A DNA stretch of 64,000 bases from Cladorhizidae sp. MBARI D1340-BT2 (Eukaryota > Porifera > Demospongiae > Poecilosclerida > Cladorhizidae): assembly GCA_028752905.1 (NCBI GenBank), contig JAQNBH010000005.1:6746502-6810501 (forward strand), given 5' to 3'. The notes under the pieces are model-generated. The model made no database searches. It saw nothing but the letters and a program-made list of their open reading frames with translations, and was not told where the DNA came from. The position numbers and the translations under genes are program-made. Position 1 is the stretch's first letter, and every line of letters starts with the position of its first letter. Below are positions 13,190 through 25,465 of this stretch, in pieces.

Positions 13190-14938
13190 CATATAGTTCA
13201 TAGAACCCCCTCCCCTCGAGTTCAAAAGTTCAAGTGATGACCAGGGAAATGGCTCGTCCCCAACCCTGATGGCAAAGATCAAAGATCCCATTACTGAGGC
13301 TGCATTCCCACGCTGCACAGCCACAGAAATCCGTTGAAGAAGATATTGATGGGAGTTCTCTTCGTAAGTCACTGACCTCAGGCGGCATCCCAACTTCCTG
13401 AAGAATGCCTTTGCTTGAGGCCCAAAGGATCCACAAGTCTCAACTGCCACAGGTACAAACTTGTATGCTGAGTCCAGGTGGGCGTACTTCTCACCCTTCA
13501 AAAAATCTCTGCCTGGACTGCCACTGCACCAGCCTCAGTGACTGCAGCCAAAAGGTTGGATGGGGCAAAGGTGTCACTGCAGGTTGCATCCCATACCAAG
13601 AGTCTACCACTTGACCATGGAATGATGGACATGCCATCAGGTCTCTTTCCATCAGACCGAAGCAGACCTGAGGGCTCCAGCCGGGAAGGGACATTTGCAG
13701 CAGTTAATGACCTATGGATGATGTCATTTAAGCACCATGGCGAGAAAGCCTTCCCTGACTCTGCCTACAGCTCAACCCATGCGTGCCAAACTGGTTGACA
13801 TCCGATTCACAGTAACTACAAGAGTGTGGCTGGCACAGGGGTGCTCCAAGACATAGCCCAACTGCTATTCGAACTACATCATCGCTCATTCGGAGACCCA
13901 GTGAGGAGATTGGCAGGGCATTAAACCAGGTACCTGACTCACATGCAGACACTGCGAGGAGACGAGCTCTGGTTTTGGGGTCACTAGCATTCCGCAAAAG
14001 TGACTCTGCCCTTTCCAAAATATGAGGAATGTCCCACGACTTCTGCTGATGGGAAGCAGGCAGGGCTGGAGGAGGCAAGACAAGGTCATCACCCCAGAGT
14101 GAAAGGGCAACCTCAATCTCAGGGTACTGGACAGCACTAAACCGAGGGTGGAGGATATGGTGAATGAGATTGGACGATCCATCAGCAGAAGCCAAAAAGG
14201 CAGAGAGAGCAAGATGAATCGCACTCCTAATTCCAATTCCCCCATGGTTCACTGGAAGGGTGGCCTGTAGCCAAGAAGGGTCATTGTTCTGAAAATCTAT
14301 ATTAGTGATATTGCTGAGGATCGACTTGAGAAGGTGGTCATAGGCTGGGAGATGACTGGAAGAGAAACAGGGAGCAGAGCAGAGAATGTGCATCATCTTA
14401 GGGATCGCAAATGAGTGACGCATAGCATCATGTGATTGCAAATGACAAAGTCTATCACCCATCAACTGCAGCAGCTCTGTCTTCTCCCTTACCATGCATC
14501 CACTGATTGTAACCCTCCAATAGGAGAGCCCAAGAGATTGGCATTCTCTGGGTTAACCCAGAGAATGATGCTAACTCCTGGAAGAGCAATGAGGACGATC
14601 CCTCGAGAGGTAGGATCCTTACAGTCTTTCCTCCGTTTAGCTCAAGGCCCAGAGCACCTGCTTCAACCTCAATGGTCTTGAGATCACAAATTACATCTTC
14701 CCGGTTGCCTCCCAGAGTTCCATCATCCAGATAAAAAACACAGAACTCTGACCTCAGCTTTGCACACAGTTTCTGAATAGTCAGGCAAAAGAGGAGGGAT
14801 CCCAGCGGGTCGCCCTGCTGAACCCCCTTCTGAAGACAGCACTTCATCACCCCATGAGAGTAAAGATGGCGAGCAGTATACTGAGCGGACAAAATGCGGT
14901 CAGCAATACTGCAAATCTGTATAAATTCTTCAAGAGAA
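13190..14938 (-). pseudogene. Non-LTR retrotransposon RT and C-terminal region
   Basis: Minus-strand polyprotein remnant. At 14892-14500 it has the RT block KGVQQGDPLGSLLFCLTI and the active-site FCVFYLDDGTLGG. After a frameshift near 14490 the thumb and downstream region continue to 13728 (LPVNHGGIGIRSAIHLALSA is characteristic). Further frameshifts lead to a C-terminal part at about 13690-13190 with PDGMSIIPWSSGRLLVWDAT and RISVAVQRGNAASVMGSL. The YLDDGTLGG RT followed by the LGGxGIRS-type region is a group I remember from invertebrate genomes without a secure clade name. The 5' end is truncated near 14938. Confidence 0.72.
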
Positions 14939-15136
14939 ATTCATTGAGCAGAACACGTACATGTTGTGGGCATTCAACGCTTCTCAGCAACAAGACTTTT
15001 TTTGGTGTGCAGATGTTGGCTTACATCAAGTCCTCTTTCCAAACCACACACCAGTCATATTTCTGTGAAACTTGTCGTGATATCAAAAATATGTTCAAAT
15101 TGGCAGCAAATTATGTTCTTTCCCGTCATGCTAATT

Positions 15137-15162
15137 TGCAAAACTATATATATATATATATG

Positions 15163-15210
<48 letters not shown>

Positions 15211-15225
15211 GTATAATATATCCGT
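15137..15225. repeat. AT/TA microsatellite
   Basis: Nearly pure alternating TA with a few TGTATAA interruptions. It lies between the truncated LINE and the second Penelope-like fragment. Confidence 0.85.
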
Positions 15226-15309
15226 TCCTGTATTCTTGAATGTACTTTAAGGATTCTCATCACTGTTGAGTTTCAAACAGATCATTTTGGGGGGAGATCA
15301 GCCTCGCCA

Positions 15310-15645
15310 GCAACCTGCAAGCTCTAACAAAGCTTGTATACTTCATCCCTTGCAGCTGTGGGAAGTAGGGGAGACCAACAGAAGATTGGAGTGAAAGAAC
15401 ATCAAGATGCCTGTAAAAAGTGTGCTAAAGAGAAATCTGCAATTGCTGAACATGCATGGGATAATGGACATCCTATTTTGTGGGAGGAAGCCACCATCTT
15501 GGACCAGGCCAGAAGATAGAAGGAACTGCTAGTGAAGGAGGCATTGCACATCAGCCTAGCACCAAAGTGTGATAGAGATTGTGGAATGGATTTGCCTGGC
15601 AGCTGGATAGCTACTCTCAAGAGCCTGCCACAACCACCATAATTT
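15310..15645 (+). pseudogene. Penelope-like element GIY-YIG tail, second copy
   Basis: A plus-strand open stretch at 15334-15519 contains VKEHQDACKKCAKEKSAIAE, HAWDNGHPILW and EEATILDQARR, the C-terminal half of the GIY-YIG endonuclease of Penelope-like retroelements. After one stop it continues with KELLVKEALHISLAP and GSWIATL. The start of the domain is damaged. The sequence differs from the 12160-12720 fragment, so these are separate insertions. Confidence 0.72.
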
Positions 15646-15649
15646 TTCT

Positions 15650-18560
15650 GTATTCGGTTATTTATCATTCTTTGTTGATGTTTTAATATCAAGCATGTCT
15701 TTATTTTATTTGTATATTATATCATTTTATATATTTTATTTTGTTATATAATTTTTATTTTCACAAGACAAAAATGTTTTATGTAATACATACACAAGAC
15801 AAGAATGCTATAATTTTTATTAGCTATTATTATATTTTTCCACATCTGGTTCACGTGCAGTTCACATGCTGGCATGTGTGCGAGGGTGTGGTTTGTATCT
15901 TGTTACCGGTATATATATAACAAGCTCACGTGAGTCTTAGCAAAGTTGGTCATTGTAATTTTATTATGTAAACTGAAAGAGTTTATTACAACTTTGTGGA
16001 TTATTGTTACTAGTGGCATGTTTATCTGATGTGATCAGTTCTGTCCAGTCCATTCATGTGGTTATTATGTGGGGTGTATGATTGATGCTGAACTAAATGA
16101 TCCACCCCCATTGGATGCACCTGGCAGGATCTCTTCAGTGACATAGATCAATACTCACATTGCACACTTAAGTGTAAAAAGTGCTGGATGGAGATGAGAA
16201 AAAATGACGTTGGTCTAGTTGTTTGGTAAGTTATCTTGCAAAGCAATTCAAAAAGACAACATTTGTGAAGGCCAAGAGATATATCGATATATTGATTGGG
16301 AACCATGAAAATCAAATGGGTGAATTTTTCCCCCATATATTCTTGAAGAATATGATGGTATTTACTGAAGGTGACTTGATAGTACAATGTGGTCTCATGG
16401 CAAATAGAAGTTGAGAAATGTGAGCTGCTTGAGATGTTGGGAGGACATTCCCCATTGGCACATGGAAACCAGATTACAATGATTATATTCAATTATTCAT
16501 CTGACCCACAAGACGGCAAGCAGCAATATAACTAACAACATCAGTTGCCATGTTGACTGTTGATCAACCTGGACATGGAGTGAATCATCAGCTGGCTGCT
16601 GGTTAAAGTGAGTTTGAAGAAATACTCGAGGACGAATTTACAACTATTCTACAGATGGATTCCATAATTTTTAAAAAGTTGGTGTAAAAATATCAACGAA
16701 CAGAGATTTAATTAAGGCTACAGGTTCTTTTGTGGTGTGTGTATGACTCCGGAACAGAATAGTGCAATGTACAATTTTAATATATATATACACAGCTGTG
16801 TATATATTCAAATTCATAATATAACAGTGATTTACACACTGTTTACTTCCCTATAACTGCTATCCTGACGTATCCACTTCAAACTTCAGGACATCTTGTA
16901 CTTTAGCTATCTACTAATTTTATCTCCTTTTCATCTACTCCTCCACCAGATCACCTATTTATAATAAGCATATATAGTCAACAAGAGAACTGCTGCAGCC
17001 AGACACTTAGCTGTGTCAATCGTATTGTCAATTGTGGAATTCCCTCCAGATGTTGAACCCATCTCTCCGTTTTCATTGCACTCAATAGATACCTGCCTGA
17101 ATAGGAGAATGAATTGGGAGCCATATATAGTTACGATGTGTAGAGAAAAACAGTTAGAACTTTCACTGTTCACCTCAAGAGGTGTCCATCTGCTTGTGTG
17201 AAGATTCAGAGCAGAGCAGCTTTGAGGTGAGCTTTTGGAATTCAGTCCAAAGTCCCAAGAAAATGAATATAGTCAAGTGAGGAACTCATGAAGAAGCTAT
17301 TGGAGTATGCCAATAGGCCAAGGAAGGCCAGGAGTCTATGCAGGGCTCCTCTGGTTTTCCTCGTCGTCTCCACCCCTTCAAGTACCAGCCATTACGCGCA
17401 GCTACGCACTGCCATGCCCACTTCATATCAGGCAATGCACAGCACCGACATGCTCTCCTGAAGTGGGCGGAGTCTGCCATATTTCACGCTATAGTCTGTC
17501 TTAAGTGATGGAGAGTGTAAATTATGGCTTCATAGGCGTGCTGGACTTAGTGAAGTTGCATTTGATGCAGTGTCCAAGTCAAGTGATTCCTTTGCCTTTT
17601 GTGTTGCCATGCTACACAAGGAAAGGGGATCACCTTATTAAAAGATACCCTATTGTCAATGGAAGCAAAAATTGAATCTGTTGTAGAGAGATTGTCATCT
17701 TTGTCAACCACAAACTCGAGTGCTCCTCTGCTGCCGACACTGATGTGAGATTCCATCCTTCTGGTGAGAGTTTTGTGTCAATACTGGAATGAGCTCTATA
17801 CCAAACATCCAAGACCTGCAGCTATGAGCAGTAAAAATATGAGCAGTAAAAATCAATATTATGACAGGAAATTCAACTTTATCCTATTTGGTCTCAAGGA
17901 TGCTCAAGGCAACCAGCCAGTCTCATGCGTAAGGCAAAGGTGAACCAGCTATCCATCCCATCAACTGCTGATAACAGTGCCTGTAAAATCAATAGACTTT
18001 TGCTGATGTAGTGAAAATCATTGCAGGCCAGTTTTACTTAAAAACTTGCTATGTATATAGCTATATGAAGTTAATTCAATTCTCTTTGTAGGTCGAAACA
18101 TTCCGATTTTTTAGGCATCTTGTTGAAACCCAACTTGAGTTCATCAGATCGAGCCACTTTATCCATCCTGTAAGTAAAGATCCCTGATAGAGCTGGCTGT
18201 GAAGGAACTGCAATCCAAATTCTGGGCAACATGATTTCCTCCTCAACCAGAAGAAATATACCAAAGTAGTTCATTTCGCTCTTGTAAAATTTATATCCAT
18301 CAATGAAACTTCCCTTAAGTTCATAGTGCTGAGGTCTCCACCAATAACATGGAGACCCACCTCCCATCTGCATCCAAAATGCTTCCACTTACCCGCAGCC
18401 TGCTTCCCAAGTATGAAGTATGATGCATTGAAGGCAAACTGTGTGTTATACAATCTGGTGTATTGTTGAGTCATGGTCGAGTGAACAGTGAACTAATGAG
18501 TCCCAACTATGCTTCTGTTAGACTGGACAGGAACATACATGGTGGTTGGTATACTGCTCT
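15650..18560. other. No secure gene; possible LINE ORF1 scrap
   Basis: 15650-16000 is AT-rich and may be the 3' tail of the Penelope-like copy. A minus-strand open stretch at 16955-17173 ends in a hydrophobic segment (AKCLAAAVLLLTIYAYYK) after a Ser/Thr/Gly-rich part. It could be a C-terminal exon of a membrane protein but has no support. Around 17640-17950 on plus, a coiled-coil-like stretch (KDTLLSMEAKIESVVERL) followed by RKFNFILFGLKDAQG resembles LINE ORF1 proteins, with stops. Confidence 0.3.
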
Positions 18561-19389
18561 GGTTAGGGATTACCTCAATTTCAAGATTATTTCATTAGCC
18601 ACCCCACAATTTGGAAATAATTTTTTTTAATCTCTTAAATGTGTATATATATACCAGACTGTAAAATTATCCGACTTGGCATATATTTTTTACAGACCAC
18701 CCTCCTTCCTGTTGCACTCTTAGTTTAATAATTAAATGGTTTATTCTTCTTTTCTTCTTCTTAATTTTATTATCCTTGACGAGTTTAATGTAAATATGTT
18801 AGATGGTGTGTCCCTCCTCCCATTTCTGTTCTACTCAGGTAGGGAGGCCACTCGTTTAGGGCAAGACAGACATGATTCACATATTGATTTAGCGATTTAG
18901 TAATAATTTCACTGCAGAGCATATCCATCAATGTCAGTCAGATGGCTCTGGCTCTTGAAAATTCTGATCATCTGGGAACTTTCCTGAAAATAGTGGTATA
19001 TAAAGAATATGGCTCCACAAAAATGATTTGAGACAAGTTTGGTGCAAACGGATTTGAATCATGTCTGGCGAGCTTATTGTCGAGGATGGACCTAGATGAA
19101 ATATTTGCAGACTATGTGATTGACATTTGCTTGGGCATCATGGAGCATAGGATCCCCAGAGCATTCATCCACATCATGTCTTATAAAACAGGAAGTAAAA
19201 ATGTTTTTCCAGTGTTGTTCAACAGTTGACCATTTCGCACTGAATTTCAGGTTATACATATATATATATATAGCTGATGAGTTGACGAACAATGTGATGA
19301 AATTTGGCTGCTTAGAAACAAACCACATGAATATCATTATAATTTGCCATTTATAAAACTGGCTTATGCCAATAATTTTCCACCCAAAT

Positions 19390-19685
19390 GCTTGACCAAA
19401 TACTTATGGTTTAGCGCCCAATGATAACACTCATTGTAGAGAGTAGAGCTTCCTCTAGTCACTGGTACTAATAGTCAATGGTACTAATTTCAACTCTCTT
19501 ACACTGAAATGCAGAAAAGTTGGGCAGACTGGTTTTGAGGCCCCCAATTTTGACTGCGCATGTATGTACCTTGGGTATGGCTGTACCTATGCAACAGTTT
19601 TTATTATCAAAAGAGAGCATACAGAGAGATCTATCTTAGAGTTATATATCAAGGTCATAGAGTGAAGTGTGAAGAATTTATGGCG
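19390..19685 (-). repeat. Dispersed copy of the foldback repeat family
   Basis: Diverged copy of one arm of the hairpin element at 61874-62560, in the same orientation as that element's right arm. Shared phrases include GCTTCCTCTAG, TATCAAAAGAGAGCA and ACAGAGAGA followed by CTATCTT, and ATATATCAAGG. It is a single arm with no hairpin. Confidence 0.6.
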
Positions 19686-20177
19686 TTCCAAAGTGCTAAC
19701 AACAGTTTTTTTAAAACACTTTGCAAAGGAAACCAATGTGATTTTAGAGGTGTACTTTTCAAACTGATTTACCACGAAAGTGTAATATCATGCATTGATA
19801 TTACTTGTTGTCTTTAGTAAATAATTTTTATATAATCTGAAAGCTTTTTTTTTGCATTGCTCTGTATTTTCTATTGAACATTTTACTAATCCAGTCGTTT
19901 TCTGATGAGATATAGTCGGTCACATGACAGCAAAAATGAAATTGGGATAATGGGGGAAATTGTTTTATTTTCGTTGTATCTGTAGGTACTCTGATCTGTA
20001 GGTACTCTGATATATATATATCACCATAAATGACAAGTGTTGAAGACCTATGGTTGGGGAGCAAGAGCACATACAATTTTTTTTTATTAAAAAAAACACA
20101 CCTTTGTGGTTTTGCCCATATTTCAGCCCGAGTTGATAGCAACACAGAATGGGTTACCTTTTGAGACCAAAATCTTT

Positions 20178-20395
20178 GAAAATGAATGAAGTAAAGTTAT
20201 AATGTAAATTAAAAAAACACGGAGAAATGGTCTACTCTCCCCTTGGCTGGTTTTCTCAGTAACCATCGCAGTTGGCTTCCACAATAAAATGAACGAAGTA
20301 AAGTTATAATGTAAATTAAAAAAACACGAGAAATGGTCTACTCTCCCCTTGGCTGGTTTTCTCAGTAACCATCGCAGTTGGCTTCCACAATGAGA
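20178..20395. repeat. Tandem duplication, ~108-bp unit
   Basis: Two nearly identical units begin ATGAATGAAGTAAAG and ATGAACGAAGTAAAG, run through TGGTCTACTCTCCCCTTGGC and end in GTTGGCTTCCACAAT. They differ by only a few bases, so the duplication is recent. Confidence 0.8.
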
Positions 20396-20539
20396 GGAAC
20401 TTGAAGATATCAACTCAACCCAATTGTGAAACCAGACAGACATGCATGAGCCCGGCCCACGAGGTCACAAAGCAAAAAGCCGGACGATAAAAAGCTGCCA
20501 ATCTGAAGTGGATCTGAGGCTAAGTGGAACTTCAGAAGG

Positions 20540-20665
20540 CAGAGTTACACAGATTGATTTTTTATGATTACGCACAAAGGCAGAGTTACACCGAACTGAT
20601 TTTTTAAAACAACTATGCACACAGGCAGTTACACCGAACTGATTTTTTAATATTATATTTTTAAT
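20540..20665. repeat. Three-copy short tandem repeat
   Basis: The phrase GGCAGAGTTACACCGAACTG followed by ATTTTTTA recurs three times, with one deletion, at roughly 48-bp spacing. Confidence 0.65.
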
Positions 20666-20809
20666 GGCTACGCAAGCTACGTATAGTAGGGTGGCATAGC
20701 AACAATATTAATAAGAATCGGGCATTTAGTGATAAAAGCATGAAACCTGGTAGGAATGTAAATCTTGCTGCTACCATAAACACTTAGATATGGAGCCAAT
20801 GGGTATATA

Positions 20810-21722
20810 TTAAGGGAGGCTTTTACCATTTCTGGGGTGGTCGACACAACTTGTCATAACTTTTTTATTTATTTCTCAATGCAAGTGAAATTTTATCAAG
20901 ATGCAGTGTATTGAATGTGCTTTCTTTTGATATGCTCAGATTTTGCATATCTACTACCTAGGTGAAGTTATGGATCCCACCTCAGTATCAGGGGCAAATA
21001 TTCTAACTCATGGCCACTTAGTCCTAACCACTTCCCACTTAGGAAGTGCTTAGAGTGATCATAGAAGTAAAAAGTGAATGGCTAAAAATATCATTAGCAC
21101 AACAACTGAATTTTAAGAGAGGTCAACCTGAAGTTCTAAACATGGTATGTATATCCATATGTATACCTTCACCATGGATGGACTTAAACATGTTTTAATC
21201 ATTCACTTTTTAGAGCAGGGAAAGGGCTTTCAAATGATATATTAAAATCTTGTATACATTAAAAAATGAGCAAGTTAGAATATCTCCAGATTCGGAAACA
21301 GTGATTTTCAGAAGCCATGAAAAGTGGGTGTGTTTTGGGGGGGTATTTTTTTGGTAAAAATCGAAATGATGACGATTGCCTGACAGGATGCGCAGATCAT
21401 GTGATGACAGCACAGGGCTGCGTGGTAACTATGGTATATAATTGGAAGGTTACTGAGAGCTTCATTTAGAGTCCTTTTCCAGACTTCTATCATGAACGGT
21501 TAGGGAGATACGCTTACCTTTGGCAGGATCGCCGTCTTCAAGATTCAAACAGTATTTCTTGATAATGTGAAATAGAATGCACAAAAAGGTGCATAACTTC
21601 ATAATGAAGCATTGAAATACTCTGAAACTTGAAACATAACAACTACATGCATCAAGGTATAGAACAGAGCAATAAAAATAAAAAAATTTAAATCATAAAA
21701 AAATGGTAAAAGCCTCCCTTAA
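20810..21722. mobile_element. TTAA-flanked MITE-like element, 905 bp
   Basis: Perfect 18-bp terminal inverted repeats GGGAGGCTTTTACCATTT begin at 20814 and end at 21718. Both are directly flanked by TTAA (20810-20813 and 21719-21722). TTAA target duplications are known for piggyBac and Kolobok superfamilies. No transposase is recognisable inside, so it is probably non-autonomous. Confidence 0.72.
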
Positions 21723-22659
21723 GTTAAAAACCATTTTTTTTTAAATGAATAAATGTTAACACTATTTTGTACTTTGCCAGTCAAAGTGTGATCCCCCAAT
21801 CATGTGATAGAGCAACAAATTATGACATCCTAAATATAGAGCACTAGCTACATGTGCTTCAATATCAATCATGTCAAAGCAGTACAAACTAGTTGATGTT
21901 ATCAAGCCTGTGAATTCTGAGCCACAGACACCGCTTGACTGGTAATTGTGTGTTCTGTGTCTAGTTGAAACATCAGAATCTTTACAATGTCCTGCTGCAT
22001 CTAAAAGAAGATGTAGCAGGTCTGGCTGCAGGTCACTTGCTGACAATTTAACTGAGTTCAGTGAACTAGGCAAGTTCAAAGATGTGGACTTGAGAAGACT
22101 GAATGAAGGCCAGGGGATTGTTTCTGCTCTGACTCTCCATCAGGCAAACTGATACAAATCATGCAGGGGCAAATACAACAATACCAAGTTGCAGCAGACA
22201 TTAAAGAGAATGAATTCTGAGGAAGGGCCTGTTCCCAGTGAAGAACACCTGAGCTCCCAAAAGCGAACTTAATCTAAGGCAGCCTCTTTGAATACCACAC
22301 ATGATTATCACCAAGCAGCCACACTTGAACTAAACCAGCATGTTCATCAAGCTGCAGAGATCCTGGAGGACACCACTTTGTTGGCCCAACTGAGTGCTGG
22401 TGAAATAGAAGCCAAGATCACAACAAGTGCTTGGTATCACTGTATAACTGAGTGAGGGCCCTACAAGACTGCCCAGCAAAGAAGCACAGCTGATACCATT
22501 TCAGCAGTTGTATTAGCTAAACTGGTGACATACATAGAGGATACTGTAGCTCTATTCAAGTTGGCAGACATCACCAAACTAGCGGTTACTAGACAGAAGC
22601 AAGATGTACTTGCAGACTTACCTGATCTTTGGGAACACTGAAAGGGAAGACATGTCTTT

Positions 22660-22938
22660 TAAACATGACATTGGCAATACACTAGCCAAGGCCTGTGAAC
22701 ATGACACTGGCAATGCACCAGCCAAGGCCTGTGAACATGACACTGGCAATGCACTAACAAGGCCTGTGAACATGACACTGGCAATGCACTAGCCAAAGCC
22801 TGTGAACATGACACTGGCAGTGCACTAGCCAAAGCCTGTGAACATGACACTGGCAATGCACTGGCCAAGGCCTGTGAACATGACACTGGCAGTGCACTAG
22901 CCAAAGCCTGTGAACATGACACTGGCAGTGCACTAGCC
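22660..22938 (+). repeat. 36-bp minisatellite A, segment 1
   Basis: The unit CTAGCCAAAGCCTGTGAACA plus TGACACTGGCAATGCA (36 bp, 12 codons) encodes ALAKACEHDTGN in frame with the host ORF. There are several copies, some with 1-3-bp indels. It is cut by the Merlin element at 22939. Confidence 0.92.
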
Positions 22939-24509
22939 GGATCAAGTGGCGTTTACGACTCCAGCCATCAACAAATTCGTGCGCGTTTTTTAAATTTTAC
23001 GCACACGCATTTTGGGTGGGGGTTCATTTCAGGTTCATTTCATGATGCATACGGAGGGGGTAGTCTTTTTAATTGTGTCTTCTCGAGTCGTAAACGCCAC
23101 TTGATCCGGGTCTATATACTAGCTATTGCTTTTTCATGTTCCAGGTAAGAATCAGCATAATTATTATACTATGTTATAAGACATCACATAATTATTATAC
23201 TATGTTATACCCGTGTATAGGTGTAGTTCTTCAATGGTGATAAGAAAAAAAGGAGACCTGAAGGCATGCCCAAGTTGTAAATCACTTGAATCAATTCGGC
23301 ATGGGAGTTTTTTCTCGAAATCACACATAGTACTTCAGACATGGCTACTATTAATGTATTGGTGGGTGAGGCAGTACCCTGTATTGGATGCAGCAGATGA
23401 GTCTGGCTGCTACAAGAAAAGTGCGATTAATGTGTACCAGTGGCTGAGGGAAGCAGCACTATGTCGAAACCAGATTGTGCTTGGTGGTGTTGGATCTATT
23501 ATTCAAATAGACGAGTCACAGTTCACACACAAACCCAAGGTATCACTGTAACATTGACATACTTGAATGGATGATCGCTTTCGTTATCGACTGTTTAGCA
23601 TCATAGAGGCCGCCCACCTACTAAGGATACTTGGATATTTGGAATGGTACACGGATCATACGCCTGCTCTTGGTACACTTGATAAACGTATTGTGCCTAC
23701 TTCAAAGATTTTAATTCAATGAAATTTATTTAGGTTACATGCAAGTTGTGGACAAGAGGGCCGCAGCCATCTTGCTACCCATTATCTAGGCGCATGCTGC
23801 ACCAGGATCGATAATCCATTCAGACCAGTGGGCAGCCTGTAGGCAGGTGGCTACTCTGCCTGGGATTGTGGCACATGAGACTCTATTGAGTTTGTGGATC
23901 AGAGTACGGGTGTGCACACCCAACATATTGAATCCTATTGGAACAGGGTATGGTTTGTGGAACATAATTTTTTAATTTTAACAACAATTATTATATTGTG
24001 CAGGTGAAGGTGAAGCTAAAGAGGATGAAAGGAGTTCATCACCACCAGCTCCCATCCTACCTGGATGAATTTATGTGGTGGGAGAGAAATGGAACAACTG
24101 TATATAGCTTTAACTTATAATAACATATTAACAGAAATTAAAACCCAATACCCCTGTTTGATTGTATTATTATTTATTTGATATTTTTTATTTGGATCAT
24201 GAGATTTGGATTGTTTATTTGGATGATAATATTTTATAATCCAATATTATAAGATACAAAGGTAGAGAAACAAGACAATTTGGATGATATTTCATGAAAT
24301 TGGATTGCTTGAAAAGAGAAGACACAATTAAAAAGACTACCCCTCCAAATTAGCATCACTCGAGCGTATGCAAAGGCTGCAATGCGATTCATCATGAAAT
24401 GAACCTGAAATGAACTCCTACCCAAAACGCGCGTGCGTTTAATTTAAAAAAACGCGCACGAATTTGTTGATGGGGCTGGAGTCATAAACGCCACTTGATC
24501 CCACTAGCC
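22931..24509 (+). mobile_element. Merlin DNA transposon with 8-bp TSD
   Basis: Complete insertion at 22939-24501 (1563 bp), flanked by the 8-bp duplication CACTAGCC at 22931-22938 and 24502-24509. The termini begin GGATCAAGTGGCGTTTA, and the inverted repeats extend with indels for roughly 140 bp or more (to about 23080 on the left, back to about 24310 on the right). An extra inverted copy of the terminus sits internally at about 23081-23107. Merlin elements are IS1016/ISXO2-related and make 8-9-bp duplications, which fits. The insertion lies inside one unit of the 36-bp minisatellite. Confidence 0.88.
23213..24118 (+). pseudogene. Merlin (ISXO2/IS1016-like) transposase, intron-containing
   Basis: DDE transposase of the Merlin superfamily. 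The first exon segment (23213-23539) shows CPSCKSLESIRHGSFFSKSH, LLLMYWWVRQYPV and the first catalytic Asp in IQIDESQF. Inferred introns 23540-23598, 23673-23733 and 23948-24003 (59, 61 and 56 nt) have GT/AG ends. Later blocks: HHRGRPPTKDTWIFGMV at 23599, a YMQVVDKRAAAILLPI block at 23734, the second Asp in IIHSDQWA, a shifted ESYWN block with the catalytic Glu, and VKVKLKRMKGVHHHQLPSYL then DEFMWWERNG from 24004. A 2-nt frame slip near 23650, a stop at 23787-23789 and another slip before ESYWN show it is inactive. An upstream intron ending near 23219 is possible. Confidence 0.82.
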
Positions 24510-24962
24510 AAAGCCTGTGAATATGACACTGGCAGTGCACTAGCTAAGGCCTGTGAACATGACACTGGCAATGCACTAGTCAAGGCCTGTGAACATGACA
24601 CTGGCAGTGCACTAGCCAAAGCCTGTGAACATGACACTGGCAATGCATAGCCAAGGCCTGTGAACATGACACTGGCAATGCATAGCCAAGGCCTGTTAAC
24701 ATGACACTGGCAGTGCACTAGCCAAAGCCTGTGAACATGACACTGGCAATGCAATAGTCAAGGCCTGTGAACATGACACTGGCAGTGCACCAGCCAAGGC
24801 CTGTGAACATGACACTGGCAATGCACTAGCCAACCTGTGAACATGACACTGGCAATGCACCAGCCAAGGCCTGTGAACATGACACTGGCAATGCACTAAC
24901 AAGGCCTGTGAACATGACACTGGCAATGCACTAACAAGGCCTGTGAACATGACACTGGCAAT
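24502..24962 (+). repeat. 36-bp minisatellite A, segment 2
   Basis: Continuation of the 36-bp array after the Merlin insertion, with several 1-8-bp deletions between units. It is interrupted at 24963 by a solo LTR. Confidence 0.9.
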
Positions 24963-25465
24963 TGTCAGGGAAATTTCACCCTAACTAAACCTTTCTTCCT
25001 CTATAAGAAACAATACTGTAGTAGCCCGAGCGGATAGCTACCTCTGGGTAAAATAACCCGTGACGCCTAGGTCTGCCAAGTCCAACCTAACCCAGTTGGT
25101 CCTCTACCTAGACCACTGATAAGGTGATCCTGGTCTTAGTTCCCTTGCTCTGGAACTCTACTCAAGCATCATCCCTATTAACTCTCTCCACCTATCTGGG
25201 AGGTAAGCATATGACTTATAGATACTTACAGGGCTAGATAAGTCAAAAAGCTCAGAGTGGCGCCTTAGCACCCAACTTACATACTCATAGCTATCAGTCA
25301 CATGATGTATATGGCCAATCAGCTCTCAGTAGAACATTCTCATGAGGTTCTATTAACGTCCTTTGTTCAGCTTTGTTGTTGTGTAACCATTAGGTGGTTA
25401 TGGTGAGCTCCTTATTCCTTCCTGTCAGGTCAGGGAGTGGTCCTGGTAGTTTCCCTGACAGCAAT
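24958..25465. mobile_element. Solo LTR with 5-bp TSD
   Basis: A 498-bp insertion (24963-25460) begins TGTCAGGGAAA and ends TTTCCCTGACA, an 11-bp inverted terminus with the TG...CA ends of LTRs. GCAAT is duplicated at 24958-24962 and 25461-25465. There is no internal coding sequence, so it is a solo LTR left by recombination between two LTRs. Its sequence is unlike the gypsy-type LTRs at 31604 and 48965. Confidence 0.8.

Noticed and set aside
13405..13798. Plus-strand open frames over the LINE region
   Set aside because: They are antisense to the minus-strand LINE C-terminal domain, whose motifs explain the sequence.
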